DNA of 64,000 nt, taken from the NCBI GenBank assembly GCA_021209875.1, contig JAGYVD010000008.1, positions 1,735,501 through 1,799,500 on the forward strand. The letters run 5' to 3'. The DNA comes from Rosellinia necatrix (Eukaryota; Ascomycota; Sordariomycetes; Xylariales; Xylariaceae). The notes beneath the pieces were generated by a model. That model was not told the DNA's origin, made no database searches, and saw only the letters and a program-made list of their open reading frames with translations. This document shows, piece by piece, positions 24,977 to 36,983 of this stretch (positions are counted from its first letter, which is position 1; the number at the start of each line of letters is the position of its first letter). A program made the translations under genes and the position numbers.

Positions 24977-26605
24977 TTAACCGATTACCCTGTCGACCCA
25001 TTCCATCCATCTCTCGTCCTGGCAAAGCGCTTCCATCGCGTCAACCGACAGGCTAACATACAACTCCTGCCTAGCAGAGCTCTGCTGAGCTGGCAGAAGG
25101 AGCGCAGTCCCCAGGCTCCATCCGCCTGTCGCTCTCCGGATAGTGTCTGGTTTACTAACGGGAACCCCTGGAATATTCCACTCGACGTCGGCCCCAAAGT
25201 GGCGCCAAGTGTTGAACGCAAGTGTCTCCGGCGAGCGGGGATCGTAGCTCACACCCACCAGACGTGGGTCGGGCGCGCAGGACATCATTGCCATGCGCCG
25301 GCGAACGTGCTCCTCATCGATCACGTCGATCGACCGTTTGATTAAGGGCACCAGACGTGCGAGAGCACTGTGGTCGTGACAGGCGGCGTTGGCCAGCTCT
25401 CGCGTTACGTTCGTCCTGGCGGGTAAGACGGCGTTGCCGAAATAGTTATGCGTAGCGCCGGGGAAGGCTCTTGGCCGCCAATTTACCGAGTTCCATAACA
25501 TCGCACTATTGCCCGCTTCGATTCCTGTTAGGGCCGGTTCGGTCCTGATCCGGGCCTTAGTGATGTGGGCGAACGCGAGGGCTGCAAGGCTCATATACGC
25601 TGTGGGCCGTTGTTCCGATTTGTTTGTAGTCTTAACTATTTCCCGGAGTTCGTCAAGTTTCTTGGTCGTAAACACGAATATCTTGCCTATTTTGTTAAGA
25701 TCCGCTATCGGTAAACCGGTCGCCCTCATCTGCGGTTGTGTTGGACCGCTGTGGTCTTCAAGAATTGCATATTCAGGGCACATCGCCATTAATCCCATAA
25801 ATTGTATAAACTTGGGTATTGGTGGAATCATGTGGCCCACGGCACTTTCAGGGATCCGGATCCTAAGCCTCTGTTCGGATGGCAAGCGATCTGAGATATT
25901 CCGGGTCTGATTACCAAGGGCTTCGAGGAAGACTTTTAACGAACCGCCATCTGTGATTGCGTGCTGAAGGAATACCGAAAGAAGCAGCCCGCCGCGAACG
26001 AAGGTAACGTCGACCTTCGATACTGGAATGGGACTACAATCGGCGCCTACGAGGCCGGGAATGCCGTAGCGGGGATGGACGAACGTTGCCGGGGGAAATC
26101 CTGCGTGTTTCAGTTGCTCGTAGTCGGCCACCGTTCCGTCGTCGTTGGAGATGACCTCAAATGGGATACTGTAATCACGTGACCGTCGTAGCATAACTAT
26201 ACCGTCGCTGGTGGTATAGAGTCGGCCAGAAAAGAGAGGGCGTTTGTTTGCGAGCCGTATTAATGACTGTCGAATATGACTTGCCGCGTCCTCCCGTCGA
26301 CTATCATCACAAGGAAAACAAAGCACCACGCTTATATATCCGCGAGGCGAGCATTGGTTGAATACTGATAGTGGTTCGTCTTTCGGGCAGCAGCTGGATG
26401 CTTGCATTGTGAGATTTCGTGGAACGGTATACGGATCTGATGGTGTCCGGTGTATTCTATGAAGTATCGAAACTGGCGACGATGGTTGCTGTTGATGGTG
26501 ACGCCGCTTCCGTACTCTGTGGCCGAAGGTACGTTGGAGGTCTACCTGCATTTTCTCAACGATAACTGATGAAGAATCCCTAAAAGCACTTGGTTTGTAG
26601 TCCAT
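24977..26605 (-). CDS. BAHD/trichothecene 3-O-acetyltransferase-like acyltransferase
   Basis: CoA-dependent acyltransferase of the plant/fungal 'transferase' family, which esterifies hydroxyls of small molecules; the substrate cannot be told. It is intronless, 542 residues from the ATG at 26605. A longer open frame to 26641 begins at a non-ATG codon and was not used. The catalytic HxxxD motif is clear at His215-Asp219 (HAITDGG). The second family motif, normally DFGWG, appears as DVEWN within FGADVEWNIPG, so the structural Gly residues are changed while the context (NTWRHFGAD, followed by a GGWSLGTALLLP strand) fits. The first 50 residues are rich in Arg, His and Gln and do not look like the domain; the next ATG (residue 19) would also work. 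The gene stands alone with no pathway partner beside it, between two gene-poor stretches, which suggests an accessory or acquired gene. Confidence 0.85.
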   Translation of the reverse strand: MDYKPSAFRDSSSVIVEKMQVDLQRTFGHRVRKRRHHQQQPSSPVSILHRIHRTPSDPYTVPRNLTMQASSCCPKDEPLSVFNQCSPRGYISVVLCFPCDDSRREDAASHIRQSLIRLANKRPLFSGRLYTTSDGIVMLRRSRDYSIPFEVISNDDGTVADYEQLKHAGFPPATFVHPRYGIPGLVGADCSPIPVSKVDVTFVRGGLLLSVFLQHAITDGGSLKVFLEALGNQTRNISDRLPSEQRLRIRIPESAVGHMIPPIPKFIQFMGLMAMCPEYAILEDHSGPTQPQMRATGLPIADLNKIGKIFVFTTKKLDELREIVKTTNKSEQRPTAYMSLAALAFAHITKARIRTEPALTGIEAGNSAMLWNSVNWRPRAFPGATHNYFGNAVLPARTNVTRELANAACHDHSALARLVPLIKRSIDVIDEEHVRRRMAMMSCAPDPRLVGVSYDPRSPETLAFNTWRHFGADVEWNIPGVPVSKPDTIRRATGGWSLGTALLLPAQQSSARQELYVSLSVDAMEALCQDERWMEWVDRVIG

Positions 26606-29600
26606 GAACGGGAAGGTAGATCTGTCGATGCTGATTGGCAAACAGGTCGATGAACGAAGAAATAGCCACGGCTAGATGAGAGAAGGAGGTACTAAGTTCT
26701 GTATAAGTGGTGGACCGATGGGCTCAACCTAAAGACATGTATTGCAGATGAAGGGGAAGCTAGGCGAATAGTCGGGGGGATGCCTCGAAAATATCTACAG
26801 ATAGTACTGAGGAAGTAGTTATGAAGGTCTCTGAGCCCCTCCCAAGGCTGAGCGCACACGTAAGGGTTTATTGACTCGGAAGTCATTATTAGAGAAGAAC
26901 CCCGGTTGGATAGCATGTACTTTTGACTACTTTTTCACAGACGTCGAGGGCTGGGCTGAGTCCGGATGGAGCGATCCTAACGAGGCGGACTGCAGCAACC
27001 CCGTCACCTCACACGCTCAAGAAAATCGTCCCAGGAGGCGCTCGGGGGATGAGCCGTGATGGGTAGCGCCATGGGCGCCACCAGCGACGTACCTAGCATC
27101 TGGCTTGTGCACTACTAACTACTTGTATTCGCAACCGCGGATCTCTCCCCCTACGGTGCTGGCATGTATGTAAGTATTAAACGGATTTGTGCTCTGTAGT
27201 TACGTACACTGAGTCCCCACAAAGATTCGGGATCCGTGTTTGGTCACCTGGTCTGAATAACTAGTTATTGGGGTAAGAGGAGTTATGTATTCAGAATAAT
27301 GACAAGGGTTATGCCAGCTTACCGGGATAAGGTTACCAGGAGTATGGTTCCCGACCCTGCACCTCGAAGGTAATATCACCCCTGCCAACCTCAGGCAGGT
27401 ATGGAGGGTATAGAAGCACAGTCCTGGGGGGTCTGATAGTGATATGTCCAAGGATTAGGGCCTGTCCCCTGGCCATGGCTATGAGAGAGCTGAATAAGCT
27501 GCATCCGCGGCATCTTCCATAGTAGTGTGATGATGCCGTACCTGGCAGTCGACAGAAGTTAGCCGTCTAAAAAGAAAGGAAATTTCATCATTAAGGCTAC
27601 ACTACACTAGCTTAGCGAGCTTAGCTCTATATTATTATGCGAGGTTGTGCATCCTAGGGACCGACTCTCGACCCCCTCCCCAGCCGAGAAGGAGGAAAGG
27701 GTGTAGTTAACCCAAATGAGCCTTAGGTTGGCACTGGTGATTTGGTACACTAACGTGGGAATCGCGGGCAGGTCAATTCCCATCTGCAGGATTCGACAAA
27801 CAGAAATGACGTGCCTTGATCTCCAACGCTGAGACGAGATTGAGCGCAGGCCTGCCTGTGTCCCTGCCTGCCTGGTTGCCTGCCGACCAGGCACTCAGCC
27901 CTCGCCTACCGGTATGCATGGTAACTTATGTCGATCTCGAAATCGAAGGGCAGCCCAAGGCAGGGGGGTGTGATGGTGGCCCATTTGATTGAATTACGAC
28001 GAGATGACTCAGGACATGCTTCGAGCAATAGCTTCATACTAATTCACGTAGCCGAGAGCTGAACGAATTATACTATGGACTATGGACTATGGACAGTAAT
28101 ACGGCGCAAAAAGTTCGGGGGTTCGAAACTTATTCCCGTCTGTTGGAACGTGCGCAGCCGTCTTGCACGACCGTCTGCTCGGTAGCCCCTGTCTCGGTAA
28201 GAGATCTGGCAAGCTTGCGCTCAATCGGCCGAGAATGATGATGATGGGCTCCAGAGGGAGGGCCGTGGGGCAGCCGAGGGGAAATGAGCCATCTTCGCCC
28301 ATCCCGTTTGGGTTCTTGGTGCTTGGATTAAAATACGACGAGGTCGAGGGCTTACGCGGAGAGCAAGCACGCACACCCAACATACCTACATAGCCAATGC
28401 AGTCGGCTGCGAGTGTGTGATTTACGACAGGTCATGTCAGGTCACGTCAGGCCCTAGATTATATTCTGCACCGGCGCCGAGCCTACGTCTTTCTGTGGTT
28501 CGGCCTCCTCATCTTGCGCAAAGCTGGCCGGGGATCGACCCATAAGTGTAGCATTGCCACCACAGCTCCCATCATTGAGGGCCCTGGCACGGCCGGGGGT
28601 GCTTGTTGGGGTCGAAGGAAGAGCGGACCACTGCTACCAAACCCGATGCTGCGGACACGACGTGGAAGGGCCCTGTCACAGCCCGAGAGACATGATCCGG
28701 GGAGCATTCCGCATCCCGGGGCATGCTTTTCATGGGGAGATGTATTAAGATCCGTGATAAATACCTCGGCCCGGCAAGACTGCGGCAGCCATCGTGACCG
28801 CTTGGCATAATAGTCTCGTAAGCGGAGGCGAGATACTGTCGTTCCTGTGATGCTGCATGTTGTGGCCGGTCCGACAGACTTAGGAGAGGGGGTTCACGCC
28901 ACACGATACAGTACTGTATTGGGTTGCATTTGTGTGTGCTAGTCTGACCATGCCAAGGACCAGCCCTACTGTATACCAGGATGCAGTGCAACGTGTTTGT
29001 AACTCAAAACGTAGAGTTGCATACGTCGGTGAGGAGAGGGGAATCCTCGATTCCCCCCCCTTGATGATCGACGTCGCTACCCTCTGGTCGAATCGGGAAT
29101 GTGGGCGCGTACACTACGGTTGGACGGGAGGATTATGGTGAGAATATGGTGTAGAGACCAACCCAAGCGAGGCTCAGCTCAAACGTATCCGAGGGGCCGA
29201 CAACGATATCTGACGGCGGCCAGTCCAGAGGTAGTTACTACATTCTGGGTCTGGGGTGGACAGGTCGTCTCATACGGTATCCCAAGACGCAACCGGCCGC
29301 CTAGGTTGTTAGTACAGTGTAACTATCTAGTTGTAGAATGCCATATTCCTGCCAGTGATCGGTATTTTATTTAGCGTAACTACTCCATGCCAGGCACGAA
29401 GGCGGCACAGTCGCGTTTGCTGCTGGGATTCGAGCACATGTATATTCTGATGGACCACAGATCCATTGTCTTGGTTGTTCATAACTTCGACAGCCACTAA
29501 CTGGTCTCGCCGGATGAGGCATGGACCTCGGCCTTTATTATACCGTCGTGTTATACCTGGCCAGTTATCGTATATAAAGATAGCAACTCAGGGGTGCGGA

Positions 29601-32600
29601 TACTCCACGTAGTGTACATGCGAGATCGCATCGCCGTCCTCGCGCACGAGAAACCCAAGCGCTAGGTGTTGACGGGTATGTAATATCTGCGCTGGATCTA
29701 GAACAGTTCTGTGTGCGCCCAGGGGGAGGAGGGGATGGTTTAAAGTCAGATCAGGTATTTTATTACAGTCAGACTTGAAACATAGCCAAGACAGTGCTTT
29801 TATTGGGTGCCTGGAGCCATAACCCGAATTCCTGATTGGCCTCTTTCCTGTGCCACATCATACTCACTTCTGGAACCTTTGGCTGGTCAGACAACATATC
29901 TTCCGTCTAACTCCATCATGCCTCGAATCGGAGCTCACGGAACCTTCGCGCTCTTGATGCCCTGCATAGTGTCGTGTAAGCATGTGCGAAATTGGGACTT
30001 GTTGGGACCTCAAGGATTTGGGTGTCCTTATCAGTCGCTACACTAGACCTACCTAGTCATCACTAGTAGCGTCCCTGTTTATTAGGAAACGGCGCTGATT
30101 TACTAGCTAGGATACTGAGAAGCGAAGCTAAACTGGTTGCAGGGGTCCCAACTTTTTGTATACATACAAATAGCTGCTATAACACTTCGCATATAGGGCA
30201 CCAAGGTTGTCACCTGGGACTTTTTTCGAATTGCGAGCAATATTGAGCAGTGTCGGTTGAAGATATAACAAGTCATATTCGGTTTTTGTGGGCTGGGTAG
30301 CCACTTATGATGGTCGTTTTAATATAGTTGTAGAGTCGGGTAACCTCGCATCGCACTCCTTGTCATTGTCACTTCGGCACCACTTCGCAATAGCGACTAA
30401 AATACTGGTTCCCCAGTATCCTACGTATTATAACTATTACCGGAGTCAAAACAACCCAAGGTCCGCTCCTAATCTTTTGAAATCGATTACCGTGGACTGC
30501 CGTGGGCACCACCAAGACACTAAGCCAAACCCATTCAAATTGGCACCATTTACATAACACTCCATAATCGCCCGAGACACCATTTACTTCTTTCGCTTAA
30601 CTACATGGACACTAGTTAGTAGCAGGTAGGTAGCCCCCCATAGATAGTACGTGTAGAGTCTTCCTTCGGTTACTATAATAAGCTTCTCGGTGTTATGTAT
30701 AGCTATTTATGCAGCATTAATGCAATAACTGCCGAGGATCAACGCAGCATGGAGTATCCGTTAAAACGCAGACAGGGTTTATGATAAGAACCCTTCTGCC
30801 AAACATCCTACCCACGCGGTGATTTTTGTCTTGGCAGCCACGATCAAGAGGATCTCAAACCCCGCAGCCCTGAGCCGTACGGCATGCTCTAAGCTCCAAT
30901 CGCGTTGCTACTTCAGATCCGTCGTGGTACACGAACGCAAGTATGCGGAGCGACAACTATACTTAGAATACATCTCCAATTACCAGCTATTGTAACACCA
31001 GCCTACTATATCCGAGATCAGGGATCGGCATGGTCCTAAGGATTGGGAGAGCTTCCTTCTGTGTCTTCACTTTGCCATATACCGTATTACAAGACGCCAG
31101 GAATGCCGGAACGGGCAAAGCAACGCCGAGTAAGCCGATGGGTCTCCTGTTCCTTTCGCTTCAATCGCGCCACAATTGGGCTGAGGGTTGCTTGATGGAT
31201 CCATGACAACGATCATCGGCGCCCTCGACCACAAAACGCAACCGGTCGGGGTTGGCCCTTTCCAGTGATGGCGGTCCGAGGCGCTGCATAAGCGTGGCCG
31301 AAAGCTCCGGTCGGCAAATGGCGCCTGTCCGGGAATGGGCGGGGTTTGGGGATGAGCACATAAAGATACATACAGCTATTGTAACGCCGCACCCCGGCTT
31401 GCCGTGCTCAACCCCGCGAGCATGAGGACGGCGCAGATAAGACAAGTAGCGGTGTCCTGGGGAAAAGCTGCTCAAAGCGGCCGCGTCATCAAGGCGTTTA
31501 GAATCCAGCATGGCACGGCGAAAAGCACCGCATTATATCACGCCAGGAGGCTTGACCGGTTTTTCCTTTTCCATTCGCCACCTCTGGGCTCGGTTTTTAG
31601 ACCGGTGAGGCATGTGTCCTTGGGAGGGTGACAATCGCCGGCACGTCCGGGAGGTCGATACAGCCGCAGCCTGGTCTTATTTACGTGTGCTCGTGGTTCA
31701 TCAAGCCCCCCAACCAGGATCGACTTGACGGAATGGCACCCCACGTATACCCATGTCCGCCCTGTGAAACAGACGGCATTGATTGCCGTAATATCGTCGG
31801 GCATTTTCTCAGACGCCGACTTGTTCGCAATCCCGTCCGGTCGTGCTCCGCCGCACATCCAAGTCACGTTCCGGGACGCCTCAGATCTGCAAGCCAGGGT
31901 ATTGATGGCTGGAAGCCGTTATCGGTCACACATGCTTGTTGACATGAATTAGGAGCTTATTTTCGAACACGTCAGGGGGATTGAGGGGAGACCAGACGCT
32001 CTCCAACCATCGCTCACTCAACGAGCCACCGTGTTCAGGGTAGTGGCATATATAAGAACATCGTGGGGAGAAAAGGACGAGATGAGCAATGACTTATAAG
32101 TGGTTCAAATGGACGACGAAGAAGTCCTCACGTGTGAAGATGCAGCATAGCGTCATTGGTCACGACCGCCCCACAGGAGCTCGACCCAGGAACCTAACAT
32201 GGCTCTCGACGAACATCCTTACGCAGGTCAATGCCCACTAAAATATGGCGGAACGGTACCTACATATCGACCCGGGCTAGGTAGATAGGCAAGTGTGCAC
32301 ACTACCTAGGTAGGTGCAGTATCTTGGAGGCAGCTGGCAGTAGCTTAGTGGTGGTACCTTACCTCGGTCCCTCTCCCCGCATTACCTCATCGAGTAGTTT
32401 TTCCTGAAAACAGCCAATCGTGTGTAGGTCCGCTATAAGTGATGACATCACAAGACATCATCAAAGATGGAAGACAGAAGGCAGAAGACAGAAGGCGGGT
32501 AGTGATGAATTCATCGCTACCTGTGCTCCTGCCATTTGACTTCGACCAATTCTTTCCTGCAGCATCTTCAACATCCAATACCCATCGGCATTGACAATAC

Positions 32601-32720
32601 AGCACTACCTAATAGTCTGCACTACACACGCCGTTCTCATCCCTAAACTCACGCTGGAAACATAAACATATCGTGCTTGAACTCCCCCCGAGACCCTGCA
32701 CTCTCATCACACGCACCACA
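26606..32720. other. 6.1-kb gene-poor region
   Basis: No supported gene. Unrecognised ORFs of about 100-140 codons at 28087-28991 and 31161-31942 lie in GC-richer patches and overlap on both strands. Several of them start at non-ATG codons. Small direct repeats are present: a 7-bp unit TATGGAC three times at 28074-28094 and a 10-bp unit GTCATGTCAG/GTCACGTCAG at 28431-28450. The last 450 bases, upstream of the LEA-like gene, contain CCTAGGTAGG motifs (32260-32330). Confidence 0.55.
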
Positions 32721-33214
32721 ATGTCGTTCCTCACAGAAACAGCCATTCGCCGCCTGGCTCTTACCTCCCGAATTGCCCCAGTCCGGACATCCCGCCAGTT
32801 CACTACAAGCATTGCTGCCCGGAAGACAGTCGCGGAGACGGCAAAAGAAACGTTAAAAACCGTTGACCGCAAGGTCTCGGATAAGCTCGTTGATGGAATT
32901 AACGTAGGCGGTAAGTCATCGGGACCGCAACGGAGGAAACCCAGCCTTCAATCTGCCCATCTTGGCCTTCCAATACCCAGTAATTTATCCTGTTCTAACA
33001 ACACGCTGCGACAGCCAAAGCTGCCGAGACGGTAACGGGCAAAGCTACCGAAGCCAACTCGAAGGCTGCTGGCACCGCCAAGGAGATTCGGGACAAGATG
33101 TCAGCCGAATCAGAAAAGCTTGCCGGCAAAGCTAAGGGTGCTGCTCACGAGGCCGAGGGATCTATCAAGGGCGCCGCAAAGGAGGCGGAAGGGAAGGTCA
33201 AGGGCTCGTTGTAA
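32721..33214 (+). CDS. LEA-like small mitochondrial protein with Ala/Lys/Glu repeats
   Basis: Two exons, 32721-32910 and 33015-33214, give 129 residues. Residues 1-35 form a positively charged, Ser/Thr- and Arg-rich leader (SRIAPVRTSRQFTTSIAARK) of the mitochondrial presequence type. The rest is almost entirely Ala, Lys, Glu, Gly, Thr and Ser in degenerate 11-residue units such as AKGAAHEAEGS and KGAAKEAEGKV, like group 3 LEA proteins, which are disordered in solution and become amphipathic helices on drying. It has no Cys, no Trp and no enzyme motif. The intron has a TCTAAC branch site and a GTAAGT donor. By analogy it may protect mitochondrial membranes or proteins under desiccation, freezing or in spores, but the sequence alone does not prove that. 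Orthology to a named family member is not claimed. Confidence 0.85.
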
Positions 33215-36200
33215 GAGGATTACTATGCCTCGAGTGTAAATTATGAGATGAACCGGCGCTTATACCAGTTTCTACGAGGCATCGTCACTTGACGAGCACA
33301 GATGCCTACGCTACATAGTGCCTAAGCGGACCGTTCTACGAAGACACGGAGTGATTCTGCTTGTATATTACTGAATACTCTGTGTTCATATAATATTTAA
33401 AAGACTGCATGCGCCACTTCTTAAAACAGTAACGTCCTTGCCCACAATCAATTACCTAATCCTTCAACTCCGGACTCACTTATGAGAATACACTCTTCGT
33501 GGGTATGCCTAACTTGAGCATCGGAATTCCGACACCATCGCCTTACCTTAAGCCTATCGTGTACGGTTTCTGCACCCCCCCCATACGCGACATAGATCGG
33601 ACATGTTTAAGGCATGCGAGAGCGTATCTAACTTCCTCAGGAATGACTTCTTATTGACTGTATCATCTCACTCCCTCGCCCTGGGGATGAGACAGACAAA
33701 ATCAAAACCAGGGTCTCGCCGCCAGCTACCGTCACTATAGATAAAGCAAGAACAGTTCACGCCCTGCGACTGGGCTACGAACAATTGCATGCCCTTCGCA
33801 GCCCCATGACTCCCAACGATGCTGTCGACGGTCGCGTTGTAGCATCCAATTGCTCTCCAGACTTAATTCTCTCCAAGGTTTTCGCAAAAACGGGGGGTGG
33901 AGTAGGACAGATGCCGAGCCCAAGGACGACATTCTCGGTTTCGGCGACGACGATGGCCAATATGCGGGGAGAGGCAGACGGTAGCGGCGAATATGAAGCG
34001 CACCCGGCCCTCCCCCGTCCCCCCTTTGCAAAACGCCGAAGCGGCGCGACCAGTCACGTATCCTACATATATAGGACGGCGGGGTCTACGGGAAGCGCGG
34101 TCGTGTCTCGGGGGGCCGCTTCGACGGTGTGGGCCGACGCCGGTCGCAACGTGGTGCGCGGGATAGGGGGTCGTATCCAAGCGCCGGGGCGAGTGGCATT
34201 ACTTTCCCTCCTCGCGCCCCTCGACTGTTGATACGACCTTCTTCCGTTCGAGGAGGGGGACGTTGTTAAGGAGGCTCGATAGCTTCGTGGGCGGGAAGGA
34301 AGCTTGGAACAAAGGATGTTTTGGGTGGGACGATCCAACTCAATCCTCGCCAACACGGCGCCCATTGCCAGCACGCGGCGTGGCCGGAACCCTTCGTCTC
34401 ACGACGGGCTATTGCGCGAGTCACGGTCCTGGAGAGGATAGGGGCTCCGCCATCGTGGTTGTGCGCTGTTTGGAACATGACGCGTGATAGATATCCTTGG
34501 CGGTTACCCAAATTTGCGAAATTGGGCTACGGTAGCGACCCATGAGAATAATTAGGGGTGTTTCAATGAGGAGCTCTCCTCGGTGATCCCGTGAGTCTAA
34601 TTTCGTAGTTAGAAATGGCCTGGGAAAGACGCAGGGGAGACTGGCGGGGGGGGAACAGAACGCAAAAAGGAATAGAGAGGATCGAGGAAAGGAAGGCGGA
34701 GACTCGACGCGTTTTAAACAAGGTCGATACGTACGTACGGTAGAATGGATAATTATTACCCATTGGGTAGGGGGTTAGGGGACGGGTTGTGATTTGTTCG
34801 GTTTGGCTGGCTACTTCTAGGGGATTCGGCATATTCCTTATTTATCCTAACATCTGTGACGGCCCCGAGGATAGAGACCCGAGCGACTGCTGCCTTCTTA
34901 TCCAGGTTGAGGTTGACGTGACCTGGGATGGGTGTGTCTTGCGTGCGCTACATGTACGGAGCTAGGGTGAATTCTACCGCAATACCCTGTGGTCTCTTTG
35001 AAGCTTTATTATACTCACGTATTTGTGCTTAGCGGTCACCACAATAGATATAGTTTCAGAAGTTAGTAGACATAAGAGCGACTGCAAGTAGCGTTTTTTT
35101 AATAGGCAAATAGTCCTATGCATTTGTATCTCTTAGGTCATACTTAGCAGCAGCAGGCCTCAGAGGCTCAATCTATTTGTTTTATAGATATATTGCTTGG
35201 TATTGTAGAGAGAGGTTCCAACGACATATGTGCCTTCACTTAGGAAAGCAACTTGATTTTGATCACCAAGGAGTTGTATACTTGCCCATAATATGTTTCG
35301 GCCGGCATACAGAGCTCAAGACCAACCTACTAAAGTGGTAGCAATATGGTGGAATTTAGGGGGGCTGTTGCCACCTATTGTTCAACTGGGTCGAGTAACA
35401 TCTCTGACCTGCAACATGTTATCATGCGGTTAAGGCCCGTCTTTGGACGATTCAACGGCCCCGGTAGAATACCCGTTCAAATAACCGAGAAATCAAGTTT
35501 ATGCATTGCTGTGGAGCGAGGCATGGAGAAACCTGTATGTGAAGCGTAATGGCAAACTTGACGGTGCACTAAGCAAACATATCTAGTAGTGTGTGTAGCC
35601 TCCGACTAGTGCTGATATGAGGATCTAGATACGTTTAAGAGACAGCTGATTGTTAGTTGTTGGCCGTGCTATTAAGCTTGAGTTAGATAGCGCGGTATGC
35701 CTTTTATGGTCCTTCGAAGGCTGGCTTGCGATAACTAGGTACCTACTTTGGAGTGAAGCCTAAGGCTATGCGCTTGTATATTGCCGTGGAAATACGCTTC
35801 CCGGTTCGTTTTATATCCGTGATATGAACGTGGGTCAAGCGAAGGTGGGCGATGGCAATAAGTAGCATAGCACGTACCGATGAAGTGGTCGCTTAGGTTA
35901 GACGAATTGGTACCCTCATAGGGTTACTGGTTTAGCCGCCCCAGCGACCCGCCAACGCTGTACACGTGTATGCTATAGGGACTCAACCACTCAGTCGAAG
36001 AGGCCTCGAATACGGCCGATACTCTGGGCCGACCCCTGCAACCGAACCACGCTGGTGGGTGCTTGGGTTCCTCACGTCGTCTGTCCCAGCCTCGCACTCT
36101 CGTATTGCACTCTCGTATCGGGTCACAGCAATGAATGAATGACCTGGAGCCATTGGTTCGGGGACTCTCAGGCAAGCCGCATTTCTTCGTATGGCTTGTT

Positions 36201-36938
36201 GATATCTGCAGGTGTGGGCGCGTTGTCATTCTACAGGTTGTTTTCTTGTTTTGACCACCAAAGGCGTGGCATCGGTGAAGGTTGGCAAAGCCAAGCTTCC
36301 CAGGACTCTTGCCCACCACGACCGGCTGATGCATACACCGGTCCGACATGAGTAGGTTTATGGACCTCCTTCGCCCTCTCGCGCACATGACCACATAGTT
36401 TATGCTGGAGCATAACTAACAAACATAAACTGCTGGCCCCGAAGATGCCTTTTGCCTGCCGACGATGGGGCGTGACTGGATAGCTAGCGAGTTCGACGGA
36501 TGATGCCCGGGGGAGAATGGGCTCACCCACGGCGAATGTATGCACAAACATGGGAGCATCTTATATGCATGTACGGTATCATCTGTCCAGGGAACGGTCA
36601 GCACCATTCCTTCGCGGGTCCATCTCCGGAGGCTGAAGAACAAGAGGCGGCCAGCGTCTGATTGGGCGCATGGCTTTTTGGGGCGCAAGAGACGAAGAGG
36701 GTGGGCCGCTGTCAAGAGGCGGCTCAGGCTGACCTCCGAACCTGTGGGATAACTAAATAAAGACCAAAAAAAAAAACGGTGCAACCAGGACGGGGAAAAA
36801 AAGTCCTACGAGTCCGGGGAAAAAAACCCCAAGGGTCAGCACGGGTGTGTAGTACCGTTTTGCACCTTGGCAGGGCCGCACCAGCGACGAAACGCTGACC
36901 TTGGTGCGCCTGTCGTGTATGGTGTACCTAGTGTGTAT

Positions 36939-36983
36939 TGTAGTGTAGTGTAGTGTAGTATAGTGTAGTGTAGTATAGTGTAG
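36939..36983. repeat. GTAGT-type pentamer tandem repeat
   Basis: About nine copies of the 5-bp unit GTAGT with GTATA variants. Intergenic. Confidence 0.9.

Noticed and set aside
28100..28145. tRNA-like GGGGGTTCGAAAC motif
   Set aside because: Resembles a T-loop, but the T stem does not pair and no acceptor or D arm is found upstream.
31161..31942. Minus-strand ORF pair as one spliced gene
   Set aside because: The upstream frame begins at GTG, no ATG or convincing splice sites connect the two, and no domain is recognisable.
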